A stretch of 64,000 bases of DNA from Superficieibacter sp. HKU1. GTDB lineage: Bacteria; Pseudomonadota; Gammaproteobacteria; Enterobacterales; Enterobacteriaceae. The notes below the pieces were generated by a model that saw only the letters and a list, made by a program, of their open reading frames with translations, searched no databases and was not told the origin of the DNA. The position numbers and the translations under genes were made by a program. The stretch's first letter is position 1, and each line of letters opens with the position of its first letter. Positions 35,180 through 44,467 of this stretch are shown piece by piece. The stretch is taken from assembly GCF_029319185.1 (NCBI RefSeq), contig NZ_CP119754.1, positions 992,001-1,056,000 of the forward strand, given 5' to 3'.

Positions 35180-35977
35180 ATGCAGGAAAAAATTACCCAA
35201 CCCGATACGACTTTCGCACTTTCCGACGTCACTTTCCGCGTGCCGGGACGCACGCTGCTGCATCCGTTTTCGCTGACCTTTCCGGTGGGAAAAGTCACCG
35301 GTCTGATCGGCCACAACGGTTCCGGTAAATCGACGCTGCTCAAAATGCTCGGACGCCATCAGCCGCCGTCGGAAGGGGATATTCTGCTTGACGGCCAGCC
35401 GCTGCTGAGCTGGAACAGTAAAGCGTTTGCCCGCAAGGTGGCGTATTTGCCGCAGCAGCTGCCGCAGGCGGAAGGGATGACGGTCCGTGAGCTGGTGGCG
35501 ATTGGCCGCTATCCGTGGCACGGCGCGTTGGGACGATTTGGCGTGGCCGACAGAGAAAAAGTTGAAGAGGCGATTACGCTGGTAGGATTAAAACCGCTGG
35601 CGCACCGGCTGGTGGACAGCCTTTCCGGCGGCGAGCGCCAGCGGGCGTGGATCGCCATGCTGGTGGCGCAGGACAGCCGCTGCCTGCTGCTTGACGAGCC
35701 AACCTCCGCGCTGGATATCGCCCATCAGGTCGATGTACTGGCGCTGGTCCATCGCCTGAGCCAGCAGCGCGGGTTAACGGTGATTGCCGTGCTGCATGAT
35801 ATCAATATGGCGGCCCGCTACTGCGATTATCTGGTCGCCCTGCGCGGCGGCGAGATGATTGCAGAGGGCACGCCGGAAACATTAATGCGCAGCGAAACGC
35901 TGGAGCAGATTTACGGCATCCCGATGGGAATTCTGCCGCATCCGGCTGGCGCGGCCCCGGTGAGTTTTGTTTACTGA
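35180..35977 (+). CDS. fhuC: Ferrichrome ABC transporter ATPase FhuC
   Basis: ATPase for hydroxamate siderophore import; 265 residues from ATG 35180. Walker A GHNGSGKST, signature LSGGERQR, Walker B CLLLDEPTSALD, and HDINMA H loop. The stop overlaps the fhuD start by one base. Confidence 0.97.
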   Translation: MQEKITQPDTTFALSDVTFRVPGRTLLHPFSLTFPVGKVTGLIGHNGSGKSTLLKMLGRHQPPSEGDILLDGQPLLSWNSKAFARKVAYLPQQLPQAEGMTVRELVAIGRYPWHGALGRFGVADREKVEEAITLVGLKPLAHRLVDSLSGGERQRAWIAMLVAQDSRCLLLDEPTSALDIAHQVDVLALVHRLSQQRGLTVIAVLHDINMAARYCDYLVALRGGEMIAEGTPETLMRSETLEQIYGIPMGILPHPAGAAPVSFVY

Positions 35978-36867
35978 TGGCGATGATAACTTCAATCACG
36001 CGTCGGCGTTTGCTGACGGCAATGGCGCTCTCGCCGCTGATGTGGCAGATGGGCAAGGCCCGCGCGGCCTCATACGATCCGCATCGTATTGTGGCGCTGG
36101 AGTGGCTACCGGTGGAGTTTCTGCTGGCGCTGGGCGTAATGCCTTACGGCGTGGCGGACGTGCAAAACTACAACTTGTGGGTGAACGACCCCTCCTTGCC
36201 TTCTTCGGTCATTGACGTGGGATTGCGTACCGAGCCAAACCTTGAACTGCTGGCGCAGATGAAACCCTCGTTCCTCGTGTGGTCGGCGGGCTATGGTCCG
36301 TCGGACGAGCAGCTGGCGAAAATTGCGCCGGGCAGGGGATTCACCTTCAGCGACGGCAAAAAGCCGTTGACCAAAGCGCGTGGCTCACTGGTTGAGATGG
36401 CGCAGCTTATTGGCCGGGAAGCCGAAGCGGAAAAACACCTTGCTGATTTTGAACGCTTTATTGATTCCTTAGCGCCACGCTTCGCCCGCCGCGGCGATCG
36501 CCCGTTACTGATGATCACGGTGATGGATGTGCGTCACGTGCTGGTATTTGGGCAGAACTGTCTGTTCCAGGAAGTGCTCGATCGTTACGGCATTAAAAAC
36601 GCCTGGCATGGCGAATCTACCTTTTGGGGCAGCACGCCGATTGGTATCGATCGTCTGGTCGCGTTTAAAGATGTTGACGTGCTGTGCTTTGATCACGGCA
36701 ATGATGCCGAGATGCAGCAGCTTGCTGCCACGCCGTTATGGCAGTCGATGCCGTTTGTGCGCAATGGCCGTTTTCAGCGCGTGCCTGCGGTCTGGTTCTA
36801 TGGCGCAACGCTTTCCGCGATGCACTTCGCCCGCGTGCTGGATCGCGCGCTGGGAGGCAAGGCATGA
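35977..36867 (+). CDS. fhuD: Ferrichrome-binding periplasmic protein FhuD
   Basis: Delivers ferric hydroxamates to FhuB; 296 residues, equal to E. coli. The N terminus has a twin-arginine-type signal (SITRRRLLTAMALSP). Substrate-pocket region GLRTEPNLELL and tail VWFYGATLSAMHF are conserved. The ATG starts on the last base of the fhuC stop; its TGA overlaps the fhuB ATG. Confidence 0.96.
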   Translation: MAMITSITRRRLLTAMALSPLMWQMGKARAASYDPHRIVALEWLPVEFLLALGVMPYGVADVQNYNLWVNDPSLPSSVIDVGLRTEPNLELLAQMKPSFLVWSAGYGPSDEQLAKIAPGRGFTFSDGKKPLTKARGSLVEMAQLIGREAEAEKHLADFERFIDSLAPRFARRGDRPLLMITVMDVRHVLVFGQNCLFQEVLDRYGIKNAWHGESTFWGSTPIGIDRLVAFKDVDVLCFDHGNDAEMQQLAATPLWQSMPFVRNGRFQRVPAVWFYGATLSAMHFARVLDRALGGKA

Positions 36868-38846
36868 GACAACGGATCGCACCACTATCCGCCGCGCTGC
36901 TGCTTCTGCTATTTATAGCCGCACTGGCGCTGACGGTATTTAACTTCACCCAGGCGCTGCCGCGCGCGCAGTGGCGAGAGGCGCTATGGCAGCCAAATAT
37001 TGATGTGGTGGAACAGATGCTGTTTCACTATAGCCTGCTGCCGCGTCTGGCGATTTCACTGCTGGTGGGCGCGGGACTGGGGCTGGTCGGCGTGCTGTTC
37101 CAGCAGGTGCTGCGTAACCCGCTGGCCGAACCGACGACGCTCGGCGTGGCGACCGGAGCGCAGTTAGGGATGACTATCACCTCGCTATGGGCAATCCCCG
37201 GCGTGCTGGTGTCACAATTTGCCGCGCTGGCGGGGGCCTGTATTGTCGGCGCGCTGGTGTTTGGCGTGGCCTGGGGGAAACGGCTTTCGCCGGTCACGCT
37301 GATTCTGGCAGGGCTGGTGGTCAGTCTGTACTGCGGGGCGATTAATCAGCTGCTGGTCATTTTCCATCACGATCAGTTGCAGAGTATGTTTCTGTGGAGC
37401 ACCGGCACGCTCACCCAGACCGACTGGAGCATTGTCCAGCGGCTGTGGCCGCAACTGATCGGCGGCGTCATGCTCACGCTGTTGCTGCTGCGTCCGCTGA
37501 CGTTAATGGGGCTGGATGACGGCGTGGCGCGTAACCTCGGTCTGGCGCTGTCGCTGGCGCGACTGGCGGCGCTCACGCTGGCGATCGTCCTGAGCGCCCT
37601 GCTGGTCAATGCGGTGGGCATTATTGGTTTTATCGGCCTGTTTGCGCCGCTACTGGCAAAAATGCTCGGCGCGCGTCGTCTGCTTTCCCGCCTGCTGCTG
37701 GCCCCGCTGATTGGGGCGCTGATCCTCTGGCTATCCGACCAGCTTGTCATCTGGCTGACGCGGGTGTGGATGGAAGTCTCCACCGGCTCGGTGACGGCAC
37801 TGATCGGCGCGCCACTGCTGCTGTGGCTACTGCCTCGGCTGCGCAGCATGAACGCGCCAGCGATGAACGCCGGGGATACGATTTCCGCCGAACGTCAGCA
37901 TGTGTTGCGCTATGCCATTATCGGGCTGATAGTGTTACTGCTGGCCGTTTTCGCGGCGCTCTCCTTTGGGCGTGACGCACAGGGCTGGCAATGGGCCAGC
38001 GGCGAGATGCTCAGCGAGCTGATGCAGTGGCGCTGGCCGCGCATTCTGGCGGCGCTGTTCGCCGGGATCCTGCTGGCGGTGGCGGGCTGTATTATCCAGC
38101 GTCTGACCGGCAACCCGATGGCCAGCCCGGAAGTGCTGGGGATCAGTTCCGGCGCGGCGTTTGGCATCGTGCTAATGCTGTTCCTGGTACCGGGCAACGC
38201 CTTTGGCTGGCTGCTGCCAGCCGGGAGTCTGGGGGCGGCGGGTACGCTGCTGATCATTATGATTGCCGCCGGGCGCGGCGGCTTCTCACCGCATCGCATG
38301 TTACTGGCCGGGATGGCGTTAAGCACGGCGTTTACTATGTTGCTGATGATGTTACAGGCGAGCGGCGATCCGCGCATGGCGCAGATCCTGACGTGGATTT
38401 CCGGCTCGACCTACAACGCCACGGAACGGCAGGCGGTGCAGACGTTAATAATGATGATCGTTCTGCTGGCGCTGGTGCCACTGTGCAGCCGCTGGCTCAC
38501 CATCCTGCCGCTGGGCGGCGACACCGCCCGCGCCGTGGGCGTGGCGCTGACGCCGTCGCGTATTGCGCTGTTGCTGCTGGCATCCGCTTTAACCGCCACC
38601 GCTACGTTGACCATTGGCCCGCTGAGCTTTATCGGCCTGATGGCACCGCATATCGCCAGAATGATGGGCTTCCGCCGCACCCTTCCGCATATTGTCATTT
38701 CGGCTCTGGCTGGGGGGCTGATTCTGGTGTTTGCTGACTGGTGCGGGCGGATGGTGATGTTTCCGTTCCAGATCCCGGCAGGGCTGTTGTCGACCTTTAT
38801 CGGTGCACCGTATTTTGTTTATCTGTTGAGAAAGCAGAGCCGGTAA
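36864..38846 (+). CDS. fhuB: Ferrichrome permease FhuB (fused double-length)
   Basis: Inner-membrane channel, 660 residues made of two homologous FecCD-type halves of about ten helices each. Each half repeats motifs such as NPLAEPTTLGVATGA and NPMASPEVLGISSGA. ATG 36864 overlaps the fhuD stop. The gene order A-C-D-B is the E. coli one. A REP palindrome follows. Confidence 0.97.
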   Translation: MRQRIAPLSAALLLLLFIAALALTVFNFTQALPRAQWREALWQPNIDVVEQMLFHYSLLPRLAISLLVGAGLGLVGVLFQQVLRNPLAEPTTLGVATGAQLGMTITSLWAIPGVLVSQFAALAGACIVGALVFGVAWGKRLSPVTLILAGLVVSLYCGAINQLLVIFHHDQLQSMFLWSTGTLTQTDWSIVQRLWPQLIGGVMLTLLLLRPLTLMGLDDGVARNLGLALSLARLAALTLAIVLSALLVNAVGIIGFIGLFAPLLAKMLGARRLLSRLLLAPLIGALILWLSDQLVIWLTRVWMEVSTGSVTALIGAPLLLWLLPRLRSMNAPAMNAGDTISAERQHVLRYAIIGLIVLLLAVFAALSFGRDAQGWQWASGEMLSELMQWRWPRILAALFAGILLAVAGCIIQRLTGNPMASPEVLGISSGAAFGIVLMLFLVPGNAFGWLLPAGSLGAAGTLLIIMIAAGRGGFSPHRMLLAGMALSTAFTMLLMMLQASGDPRMAQILTWISGSTYNATERQAVQTLIMMIVLLALVPLCSRWLTILPLGGDTARAVGVALTPSRIALLLLASALTATATLTIGPLSFIGLMAPHIARMMGFRRTLPHIVISALAGGLILVFADWCGRMVMFPFQIPAGLLSTFIGAPYFVYLLRKQSR

Positions 38847-38865
38847 TCTTTGAGGTAACGCCGTT

Positions 38866-38896
38866 GTAGGCCCGGTAAGCGCAGCGCCACCGGGCA
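38866..38896. repeat. REP palindrome between fhuB and hemL
   Basis: Arms GCCCGGT and ACCGGGC around AAGCGCAGCGCC, in the 57-base gap between convergent fhuB and hemL. It probably protects or terminates both transcripts. Confidence 0.7.
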
Positions 38897-38903
38897 TGCA
38901 GGG

Positions 38904-40184
38904 TTACAGCTTCGCAAACACCCGACGCGCAGCGTCAATCGTATTATTGATATCTTCTTCACTGTGCGCAACGGACATAAAGCCCGCTTCAAACGCCGAC
39001 GGTGCCAGGTAAACGCCTTCTTCCAGCATCAGGTGGAAGAACCGTTTGAAGCGCTCAACGTCGCAGGCCACCACATCCTGATAGCAGGTAACGGCGTGGG
39101 CATCGGTAAAGAAAATACCGAACATCCCGCCGACATGGTTCACCACCAGTGGAATACCGGCTTCCTGCGCGGCGTCCAGCAGGCCGTTCGCCAGCTGTGT
39201 GGTCAGCGCCTCCAGTGTTTCATGAATACCCGGCCGGGAAACTTCGCTCAGACAGGCATAGCCTGCGGCCATCGCAATCGGATTGCCGGAAAGGGTGCCC
39301 GCCTGGTAGACCGGTCCGGTCGGCGCCAGCGCGTCCATCACTTCACGACGACCGCCAAACGCGCCTACCGGCATTCCACCGCCGATGATCTTGCCCAGAC
39401 AGGTCAGATCCGGCACGACATTGTAGTACGCCTGAGCGCCCGCCAGCGCGACGCGGAAACCGGTCATCACTTCATCAATAATCAGCAGCGCGCCGAACTC
39501 ATCACACAATGCACGCAGGCCCGGCAGGAATTCCGCCAGCGGTGGCACACAGTTCATGTTGCCCGCCACCGGCTCGACAATGATACAGGCAACGTCCTGC
39601 GGATACTGCTCAAACGCCTCGCGTACGGAGGCCAGATCGTTATAGGTACAGGTCAGGGTATGTTTAGCAAAATCCGCCGGAACGCCCGGCGAGTTCGGCT
39701 GACCAAGGGTCAACGCGCCGGAGCCCGCCTTCACCAGCAGGCAGTCCGCATGGCCGTGGTAGCAGCCTTCGAACTTAATGATTTTGTCGCGGCCTGTGAA
39801 GCCGCGCGCCAGACGGATGGCGCTCATCGTTGCTTCAGTACCGGAGTTGACCATGCGTACCATGTCCATGGTTGGCACCAGCTCAGTCACCAGCTCGGCC
39901 ATTTTGACTTCCATTTCGGTTGGCGCACCGAAGCTTAATCCGCGCTGGGTGGCCTCGATGACCGCATTGCGGATCGCCGGATGGTTATGGCCCAGCACCA
40001 TTGGACCCCAGGAGCCAACGTAGTCAACATAGGCCTTGCCATCAACGTCGTACAAATACGCGCCATCTGCGCGTTCAACGAACAGCGGCGTACCGCCAAC
40101 GCCGGTAAAGGCGCGAACGGGAGAGTTAACGCCGCCAGGGATCACCTGGCGCGCGGCGCTGTAGAGGTTTTCAGACTTGCTCAT
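38904..40184 (-). CDS. hemL: Glutamate-1-semialdehyde 2,1-aminomutase
   Basis: PLP enzyme that makes 5-aminolevulinate for haem; 426 residues. PLP lysine is in LGKIIGGGMPVGA, the PLP-binding aspartate in LLIIDEVMTGFR. Divergent from clcA with a 168-base gap. Confidence 0.98.
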   Translation of the reverse strand: MSKSENLYSAARQVIPGGVNSPVRAFTGVGGTPLFVERADGAYLYDVDGKAYVDYVGSWGPMVLGHNHPAIRNAVIEATQRGLSFGAPTEMEVKMAELVTELVPTMDMVRMVNSGTEATMSAIRLARGFTGRDKIIKFEGCYHGHADCLLVKAGSGALTLGQPNSPGVPADFAKHTLTCTYNDLASVREAFEQYPQDVACIIVEPVAGNMNCVPPLAEFLPGLRALCDEFGALLIIDEVMTGFRVALAGAQAYYNVVPDLTCLGKIIGGGMPVGAFGGRREVMDALAPTGPVYQAGTLSGNPIAMAAGYACLSEVSRPGIHETLEALTTQLANGLLDAAQEAGIPLVVNHVGGMFGIFFTDAHAVTCYQDVVACDVERFKRFFHLMLEEGVYLAPSAFEAGFMSVAHSEEDINNTIDAARRVFAKL

Positions 40185-40352
40185 GGCTTCGTTCCTGGTT
40201 TATCGAAAAGTTAATCTTCTCCATTCTAAAGTATTCCAGGAAGGTTATGAAAGTTTTGCCCAATTGAAACAACATTTTTTATGAGGGATTTTTGAAGAAC
40301 GCAAGGGTACAATGCCGTTCCGGAATGCATCCTTACCCAGAAATGATTAACG

Positions 40353-41762
40353 ATGAACGTTGAAACTCCTTCTTTTACCTGTCAGCCTGAGGTCCGCCAG
40401 GGGCGTGGTAAGCAGATCCGTCAGTTATTGCGGCGCGACAAAACGCCACTGGCCGTTTTGCTGCTGGCGGCACTGGTCGGTACGCTGGCCGGGCTGGTCG
40501 GCGTGGGCTTTGAAAAAGCCGTTGATGGCGTGCAGGCGCTACGTGTGGGGATGCTTGCCGACACCGCCCACCACGGTTTTTGGATCTGGCCGCTGGCGTT
40601 TGTCTCGTCAGCCCTGCTGGCAATGGTGGGCTATTTTCTGGTACGCCGTTTCGCGCCGGAAGCCGGTGGCTCTGGGATCCCGGAGATCGAAGGCGCGCTG
40701 GAGGAACTTCGCCCGGTGCGCTGGTGGCGGGTGTTGCCGGTTAAATTTATCGGCGGAATGGGGACGCTGGGTGCGGGAATGGTGCTGGGACGCGAAGGGC
40801 CGACCGTGCAACTGGGCGGTAACGTTGGCCGCATGGTGCTGGATATTTTTCGCCTGCGCAGCGGGGAAGCGCGTCACACGTTGCTGGCGACCGGGGCGGC
40901 GGCAGGGCTTTCCGCCGCATTCAATGCGCCGCTGGCCGGAATACTTTTTATACTGGAAGAGATGCGCCCGCAGTTCCGCTATAGCCTGATCTCCATTAAA
41001 GCAGTGTTTACCGGGGTGATTATGTCGAGCATCGTCTTTCGCCTGTTTAACGGCGAGGGAGCGGTCATTGAAGTCGGTAAACTGAGCAACGCCCCGGTTA
41101 ATACCCTGTGGCTGTATTTAATTCTGGGGATGATTTTTGGTCTTGTTGGTCCCCTGTTTAATATGCTGGTATTGCGCATGCAGGATCTGTTTCAGCGCGT
41201 CCACGGCGGCAATATCAAAAAATGGGTATTGCTGGGCGGGCTGATCGGCGGGATGTGCGGCTTGATTGGCCTGATCGATCCTGAAGCGACGGGCGGCGGC
41301 TTCTCGCTGATCCCGCTGGCGCTGGCGGGGCATTACACGGTTGGGTTGCTGCTGGTGATTTTTATCACCCGGGTCGTCACCACGCTGTTGTGTTTTTGTT
41401 CCGGCGCGCCCGGCGGTATTTTTGCACCGATGCTGGCGCTGGGTACGCTGCTTGGCACCGCGTTCGGCATGACGGCGGCCGGTATTTTCCCGGCTTACCA
41501 TCTGGACGCGGGCACGTTTGCGATTGCCGGAATGGGGGCGCTGTTGGCCGCTTCGGTGCGCGCGCCGTTAACCGGAACGGTACTGGTGCTGGAGATGACC
41601 GATAATTACCAGCTCATTTTGCCAATGATTATTACCTGTCTTGGCGCAACACTACTGGCTCAGTTTGTCGGCGGCAAACCGTTATACTCCACCATCCTTG
41701 CCCGGACGCTGGCCAGGCAGGAAGCTGAGCAGTCCGTGCGGCCAGTGGGCGAGAATACTTGA
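40353..41762 (+). CDS. clcA: H+/Cl- exchange transporter ClcA
   Basis: CLC antiporter used in acid resistance; 469 residues. Anion-site motifs: GGSGIPE (Ser107), GREGPTV with gating Glu148, internal proton glutamate in ILEEMRPQF, and Tyr in GKPLYS. All match the E. coli protein; the cytoplasmic ends differ more. Confidence 0.97.
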   Translation: MNVETPSFTCQPEVRQGRGKQIRQLLRRDKTPLAVLLLAALVGTLAGLVGVGFEKAVDGVQALRVGMLADTAHHGFWIWPLAFVSSALLAMVGYFLVRRFAPEAGGSGIPEIEGALEELRPVRWWRVLPVKFIGGMGTLGAGMVLGREGPTVQLGGNVGRMVLDIFRLRSGEARHTLLATGAAAGLSAAFNAPLAGILFILEEMRPQFRYSLISIKAVFTGVIMSSIVFRLFNGEGAVIEVGKLSNAPVNTLWLYLILGMIFGLVGPLFNMLVLRMQDLFQRVHGGNIKKWVLLGGLIGGMCGLIGLIDPEATGGGFSLIPLALAGHYTVGLLLVIFITRVVTTLLCFCSGAPGGIFAPMLALGTLLGTAFGMTAAGIFPAYHLDAGTFAIAGMGALLAASVRAPLTGTVLVLEMTDNYQLILPMIITCLGATLLAQFVGGKPLYSTILARTLARQEAEQSVRPVGENT

Positions 41763-41843
41763 ATGAATTACCAGGGTATTAGATAATGCCCATCATGGTT
41801 GGGTTACTATTTGCCCAATTAGCAATGTCGTTGGGAGCAAAAA

Positions 41844-42188
41844 ATGAGTGATGACGTAGCGCTGCCCCTGCAATTTACCGATGCAGCAGCCAGCAAAGTA
41901 AAAAACCTGATTGCCGATGAAGATAACCCGAATCTGAAATTGCGCGTCTATATCACCGGCGGTGGTTGCAGCGGCTTTCAGTACGGTTTTACCTTTGACG
42001 ATCAAATCAACGATGGCGATATGACCATCGAGAAGCAGGGCGTGGGCCTGGTGGTTGATCCTATGAGCCTGCAGTATCTCGTCGGCGGTTCGGTTGACTA
42101 TACCGAAGGGCTGGAAGGGTCCCGCTTCATTGTGACTAACCCGAATGCCAAAAGCACCTGCGGCTGCGGATCGTCGTTCAGCGTTTGA
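41844..42188 (+). CDS. erpA: Iron-sulfur cluster A-type carrier ErpA
   Basis: Delivers Fe-S clusters to apo-proteins such as IspG and IspH; 114 residues. Cluster cysteines Cys42 (GGCSGFQY), Cys106 and Cys108 (TCGCGSSF) are intact. ATG 41844 with GGGAGC upstream. Confidence 0.97.
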   Translation: MSDDVALPLQFTDAAASKVKNLIADEDNPNLKLRVYITGGGCSGFQYGFTFDDQINDGDMTIEKQGVGLVVDPMSLQYLVGGSVDYTEGLEGSRFIVTNPNAKSTCGCGSSFSV

Positions 42189-42197
42189 TTTCTTCTA

Positions 42198-42251
42198 CCT
42201 CGTCTGGCAAAGACGAGGGGTCTGCGGTGCCCGGTAAACCATTCCGGGCAC
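42198..42251. other. Two hairpins at the erpA/yadS convergent gap
   Basis: Stem CCTCGTCT / AGACGAGG (42198-42218) and a REP-like stem GTGCCCGG / CCGGGCAC (42227-42251). Neither is followed by a T run on either strand, so these are 3'-end structures rather than classical terminators. Confidence 0.6.
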
Positions 42252-42281
42252 TACGCCGCCACAAAGCCTTACTCGCAGGGG

Positions 42282-42893
42282 TTAATCCAGCGCAAACGTC
42301 GGCAGTTTCAGATGCCAGCGGATCGCCGCCAGGCGAATGACCAGCGTGACCACCATCCCCATCATACTTGCACTTTCCAGCGGTATACCGAAGGTATAAA
42401 ACGCCGTCGCGTGAACGATGCCGCCAGCAATACAGGCCGTGGCATAGATTTCGGTGCGTAAGATCATCGGGATTTCCCGTGCCAGCACGTCGCGAATGAT
42501 CCCGCCGCCTACACCGGTCAATACACCCATACAGACCGCTATCAGCGGACCAGTTTCGGCAAGAAAGGCTTTGTTGACGCCGATACCGACAAACACCGCC
42601 AGACCAACGGCATCCAGCACCGGTAATATCCATTTTGGCAGACGCCTGGGCTGACGAACCAGCAGGATCGTCAGCATGCTGGTGACCATGGCCACTACCA
42701 GGTCGGTGGGATCTTTTACCCAGAATACCGGCCCGTGCGCCAGCGCCATATCGCGGATCGTCCCGCCGCCGACGGCGGTGACCACGCCCAGCACCAGCAC
42801 GCCGAACGGATCCATGCGTAATTTTCCTGCCAGCAGGACGCCGGAGATAGCGAAAACGGCGGTGCCAATGATATCAAGCCAGTAGACCAGCAT
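42282..42893 (-). CDS. yadS: TRIC-type cation channel family membrane protein YadS
   Basis: Seven-helix UPF0126/TRIC family protein, 203 residues, with the duplicated glycine-rich pattern (VTAVGGGTIRD and LTGVGGGIIRD). E. coli YadS function is not established; bacterial TRIC proteins conduct monovalent cations. Two bases separate it from btuF. Confidence 0.93.
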   Translation of the reverse strand: MLVYWLDIIGTAVFAISGVLLAGKLRMDPFGVLVLGVVTAVGGGTIRDMALAHGPVFWVKDPTDLVVAMVTSMLTILLVRQPRRLPKWILPVLDAVGLAVFVGIGVNKAFLAETGPLIAVCMGVLTGVGGGIIRDVLAREIPMILRTEIYATACIAGGIVHATAFYTFGIPLESASMMGMVVTLVIRLAAIRWHLKLPTFALD

Positions 42894-42895
42894 GC

Positions 42896-43693
42896 TTAAT
42901 TTACCTGTGAGAGCGCGTCGCAGAGTTGTTTTGCGGCGAGGATAATACGCGGGCTTGCGCGTTCAAACCAGTCGCCGTTCAGGGAGATTACCGGGATAGT
43001 CAGCTGGTTTTGCCAGAACTGGCTGATTTTCGGAACAACGCGCGCGTCGCCGGTGGTAATAATGACCTGCGGCTGGCGGGCCAGCACCTGCTCGCGGCTA
43101 ACCTGCGGCCACGGCACGCGGCTGTCCGCAAAAATATTTTCGCCGCCGCAGGTTTCGAGCACCTCGTTCTGAATCGAATTCTTATTGCTGGTAAACAATG
43201 GCGTCATACCAAACTGAAGAAATACCCGTTTTTTTGGCCGCTGCGCATAGCGGGATTTGAGCGTCTGGTAGTCAGCAAGCAGCGTCTTCGCCGCTTCGCG
43301 GGCTTTTTCCGGCGCAGGACTCCAGACTGCTAACTGGCGCAGCGCGTCAGCGATGTGTTCGATGCTGTTACTTTCTACCCACATCACGTGGATCCCGAGG
43401 GCGGTGAGCTGATTTACCTGACGTTCAGCGTTGCCGCCGCGCCAGGCCAACACCACGTCAGGTTTAAGGGCGACGATACGCTCCAGATTCATTCCCTGCC
43501 AGGTGGCAACCTGCTCAATGCGGGCGGCCTCCGGGGGATAGTCGGAATAGCTGCTGACGCCGACAGGCACGATCCCGGCGGCAAACGCCAGTTCGGTATT
43601 GGCAGGCGAGAGCGAGATCACTCGCGGCGCGGCAGAAAGCCAGGCCGGAACAAGCAGCAGCAGGGCTGCTGCTCTGAACAGGACGTTAGCCAC
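42896..43693 (-). CDS. btuF: Vitamin B12-binding periplasmic protein BtuF
   Basis: Binds cobalamin for BtuCD; 265 residues with a Sec signal peptide ending in LSAAP. GTG 43693 is the family start; it lies inside the end of mtn and the two overlap by eight bases. The longer open frame begins inside mtn. Substrate-pocket WQGMNLE is present. Confidence 0.95.
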   Translation of the reverse strand: MANVLFRAAALLLLVPAWLSAAPRVISLSPANTELAFAAGIVPVGVSSYSDYPPEAARIEQVATWQGMNLERIVALKPDVVLAWRGGNAERQVNQLTALGIHVMWVESNSIEHIADALRQLAVWSPAPEKAREAAKTLLADYQTLKSRYAQRPKKRVFLQFGMTPLFTSNKNSIQNEVLETCGGENIFADSRVPWPQVSREQVLARQPQVIITTGDARVVPKISQFWQNQLTIPVISLNGDWFERASPRIILAAKQLCDALSQVN

Positions 43694-44384
43694 GCGCCAG
43701 CTTCTGCACCAGGGTCTCAACCATCAGGGTGGACTGCTTCGCCGCCACTACCAGGAACTCATCAAAGCTCAGGTGAGACTGCTGATCCGCCACGTCGGAG
43801 ATCGCGCGCACCACGACAAACGGCGTGCCGAAATTATGGCAAACGTGGGCAATCGCGGTGGCTTCCATCTCAACCGCCACCGCCTGCGGGAAGTGGTGAC
43901 GAATTTTTGCCAGCGGGACGGAGCCGTTGATAAAGGCATCGCCGCTGACAACCAGGCCGCGAACCGCGTTGAGGTTGAGTTCAGTGATGCAGGCTTCGGC
44001 GGCATCGATTAGTGTCTGATCGGCCTGAAAACCCGCCGGGCAGCCCGGAAGCTGGCCGTACTCGTAGCCAAACGCGGTGACGTCGGCATCGTGATAGCGT
44101 ACTTCGTCAGAAACCACGATATCGCCCACCTTCAGCGTCGCGGCCAGACCGCCCGCCGAGCCGGTATTAATAATCACGTCAGGTTTGCAGTGTTCCAGCA
44201 GCAGGGTGGTGCCCAGCGCCGCAGCGACTTTGCCAATACCTGATTTCAGCAGCGCAACATCGGTGCCGTGGAGCTGACCGGTATAAATTTCGCAGCCGCC
44301 TGACGTCAGGGTCTGGCGGTTAACGATTTTGTCACGCAGCAGCGTAACTTCTTCTTCCATAGCACCAATAATGCCAATTTTCAT
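43686..44384 (-). CDS. mtn: 5'-methylthioadenosine/S-adenosylhomocysteine nucleosidase
   Basis: Cleaves MTA and SAH and so recycles methyl-cycle products, including the AI-2 precursor; 232 residues. Catalytic Glu12 in GAMEEEV, family VEMEATAI and the late AISDVAD are visible. First gene of mtn-btuF-yadS. Confidence 0.97.
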   Translation of the reverse strand: MKIGIIGAMEEEVTLLRDKIVNRQTLTSGGCEIYTGQLHGTDVALLKSGIGKVAAALGTTLLLEHCKPDVIINTGSAGGLAATLKVGDIVVSDEVRYHDADVTAFGYEYGQLPGCPAGFQADQTLIDAAEACITELNLNAVRGLVVSGDAFINGSVPLAKIRHHFPQAVAVEMEATAIAHVCHNFGTPFVVVRAISDVADQQSHLSFDEFLVVAAKQSTLMVETLVQKLARG

Positions 44385-44467
44385 TGATTTACTCGCGATG
44401 TGTCAGGTTTAAAGGCATAGTCTATCATGCGGGTAAGGGGAAGCGCATTTCTCGCGCGGGAGAGAAT

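Noticed and set aside
34526..35521. 331-codon open frame antisense to fhuA and fhuC
   Set aside because: Spans two conserved genes and the fhuA-fhuC terminator on the opposite strand; no homology recognised.
38964..39938. 324-codon open frame antisense to hemL
   Set aside because: Complementary to conserved hemL codons; composition rich in R, H and Q as expected for an antisense shadow.
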